DNA from: Malachius bipustulatus | Taxonomy: Eukaryota > Arthropoda > Insecta > Coleoptera > Melyridae | Length of the DNA: 64,000 bases | NCBI GenBank assembly: GCA_910589415.1 | Contig: OU342630.1 | Span: 13,921,867-13,985,866 of the forward strand | Direction of reading: 5' to 3' | Part shown: positions 63,357-64,000 of the stretch, one piece after another | Position numbering within the stretch: the stretch's first letter is position 1 | Layout: each line of letters opens with the position of its first letter | Notes under the pieces: model-generated | Database searches by the model: none | Told to the model about the DNA's origin: nothing | Seen by the model: the letters and a program-made list of their open reading frames with translations, nothing else | Made by a program: the position numbers and the translations under genes

Positions 63357-63881
63357 TAATGATATGCTGAATGAAGGACACTGATTGTATAGTCCAATAA
63401 AGTCTAAAAAGTCATATGTATCGATTAAGAATACACATCCTTTTGATAGTTCGATTTATTTTGTTTCATATACTGGTTCTCATAGATACCGTCAAATGTC
63501 TAAACTCTCCATCCCGCATAAATAAGTATACGTCAACATTGGTTTTGAATGAGAATTAAATGCACAACACAGAGGATAGAATGTCATTACGTGAATAAAT
63601 TTTATGTAGTTGTCAGTGGCTCTCAAACTGACGTAAGCGCTTCAATTCATTGTTTGAATGATTCCTTCAATAATTTACGCTCGTTCACAACTTGACAATT
63701 AACTGTTTGACATTTTCTGGTGAAATTAAAAATATTAATTCGGACGGTTAGTGTGACGTCACATCTGACTTTTTAAAGTTAATCCTACTATAAAACATTG
63801 TAAATAGATATTTCTTATAGTTAGGCTACATTTATAAATAGTAGGCTGTTATGTAGATAGTAGGTTGTAAGTAGTTATTTT

Positions 63882-63990
63882 TCATACAAGACTGTGAAAT
63901 GACACTTTTGCACATGGAGAATGGAAATTTTTGCGAGCAAGCAAATCATTCGAGAATGCAAAAGTGGCATTTCACAGTGTCGTATCAAAC
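63882..63990. other. Imperfect palindrome at the window end (MITE-like)
   Basis: CATACAAGACTGTGAAATGA then CACTTTTGCA pairs with TGCAAAAGTGGCATTTCACA then GTGTCGTATC. It may be a small MITE. The right border is close to the window edge. Confidence 0.6.
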
Positions 63991-64000
63991 GACATTTTTT

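Larger units (their letters stand above)
57418..63788. mobile_element. 6.4-kb segment bounded by 385-bp inverted repeats, Harbinger-like remains
   Basis: 57418-57803 and 63418-63788 are reverse complements with few differences (e.g. TTAAAAAGTCAGATGTGACG, GTAATGACATTCTATCCTCT, TCAAAAGGATGTGTATTCTT). Inside are tandem 173-bp repeats, two MITEs, a family A copy and remnants of a HARBI1-like transposase near the right end. The transposase remnant suggests a PIF/Harbinger origin, though such long TIRs are unusual for that class. Confidence 0.6.

Noticed and set aside
1..64000. tRNA, rRNA or CRISPR-like features
   Set aside because: No cloverleaf with A/B boxes, no rRNA-like segment and no regularly spaced short repeats were seen. 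Tandem repeats here have no unique spacers.

Overview
The window is arthropod nuclear DNA, most likely insect. It is AT-rich, intron-bearing and crowded with transposable elements, and it carries exons of one conserved animal gene. That gene is the highwire/MYCBP2/RPM-1 ortholog, a giant neuronal E3 ubiquitin ligase, and it lies on the minus strand. Six coding exons can be placed with matching splice sites and phases: exon 1 at 27722-27652, exon 2 at 27566-26900, exon 3 at 9583-9266, exon 4 at 9209-9042, exon 5 at 8951-8733 and exon 6 at 8596-8425. They encode about the first 538 residues. Intron 2 is 17.3 kb and packed with transposons. Everything from 8424 down to the window edge is taken as intron 6, which is still open at base 1. 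The species cannot be named from the sequence.

Region 1-8.4 kb (intron 6) holds tandem repeats, a strong hairpin, a small inverted-repeat element that carries a hammerhead-ribozyme motif (5903-5949, +), and a frameshifted hAT transposase (6504-8126, +). Region 9.6-26.9 kb (intron 2) holds several layers. One is a 2.9-kb element with 460-bp terminal inverted repeats around an uncharacterised spliced gene (11089-13993). A second is a CR1-like LINE with both ORFs open (about 19440-15015, -). A third is a set of nested TA-flanked foldback MITEs. The rest includes a PIF/Harbinger element with convergent transposase and MADF genes (21.6-23.25 kb) and a decayed 5'-truncated LINE (23257-25270, +).

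Region 28-42 kb, upstream of the gene, contains copies of two noncoding repeat families, here called A and B. It also has a tandem pair of R4/Dong-like LINEs with a restriction-like endonuclease, set in a (TAA)n tract inside a family-B repeat. Region 42.1-51.8 kb is a Ty3/gypsy-type LTR element (-), truncated at its 5' end. A full-length 5.74-kb LOA-like LINE splits its pol and is flanked by a perfect 14-bp target-site duplication.

Region 51.8-64 kb holds a family-B copy split by a 1.39-kb non-autonomous hAT with a perfect 8-bp duplication. It also holds a TIR-bounded family-A copy containing a near-canonical hammerhead ribozyme (56895-56940, -). The last 6.4 kb is a segment with 385-bp terminal inverted repeats, 173-bp tandem repeats, MITEs and the remains of a HARBI1-like transposase.

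The transposon genes do not form one pathway. The window is a record of nested insertions around the 5' end of one neuronal ubiquitin-ligase gene. The items most worth follow-up are the two hammerhead motifs, the uncharacterised TIR element at 11.1-14.0 kb, the (TAA)n-targeted R4/Dong tandem with a comparable unfilled site in the same window, and the MITE that still carries a start of a transposase-like HTH protein.
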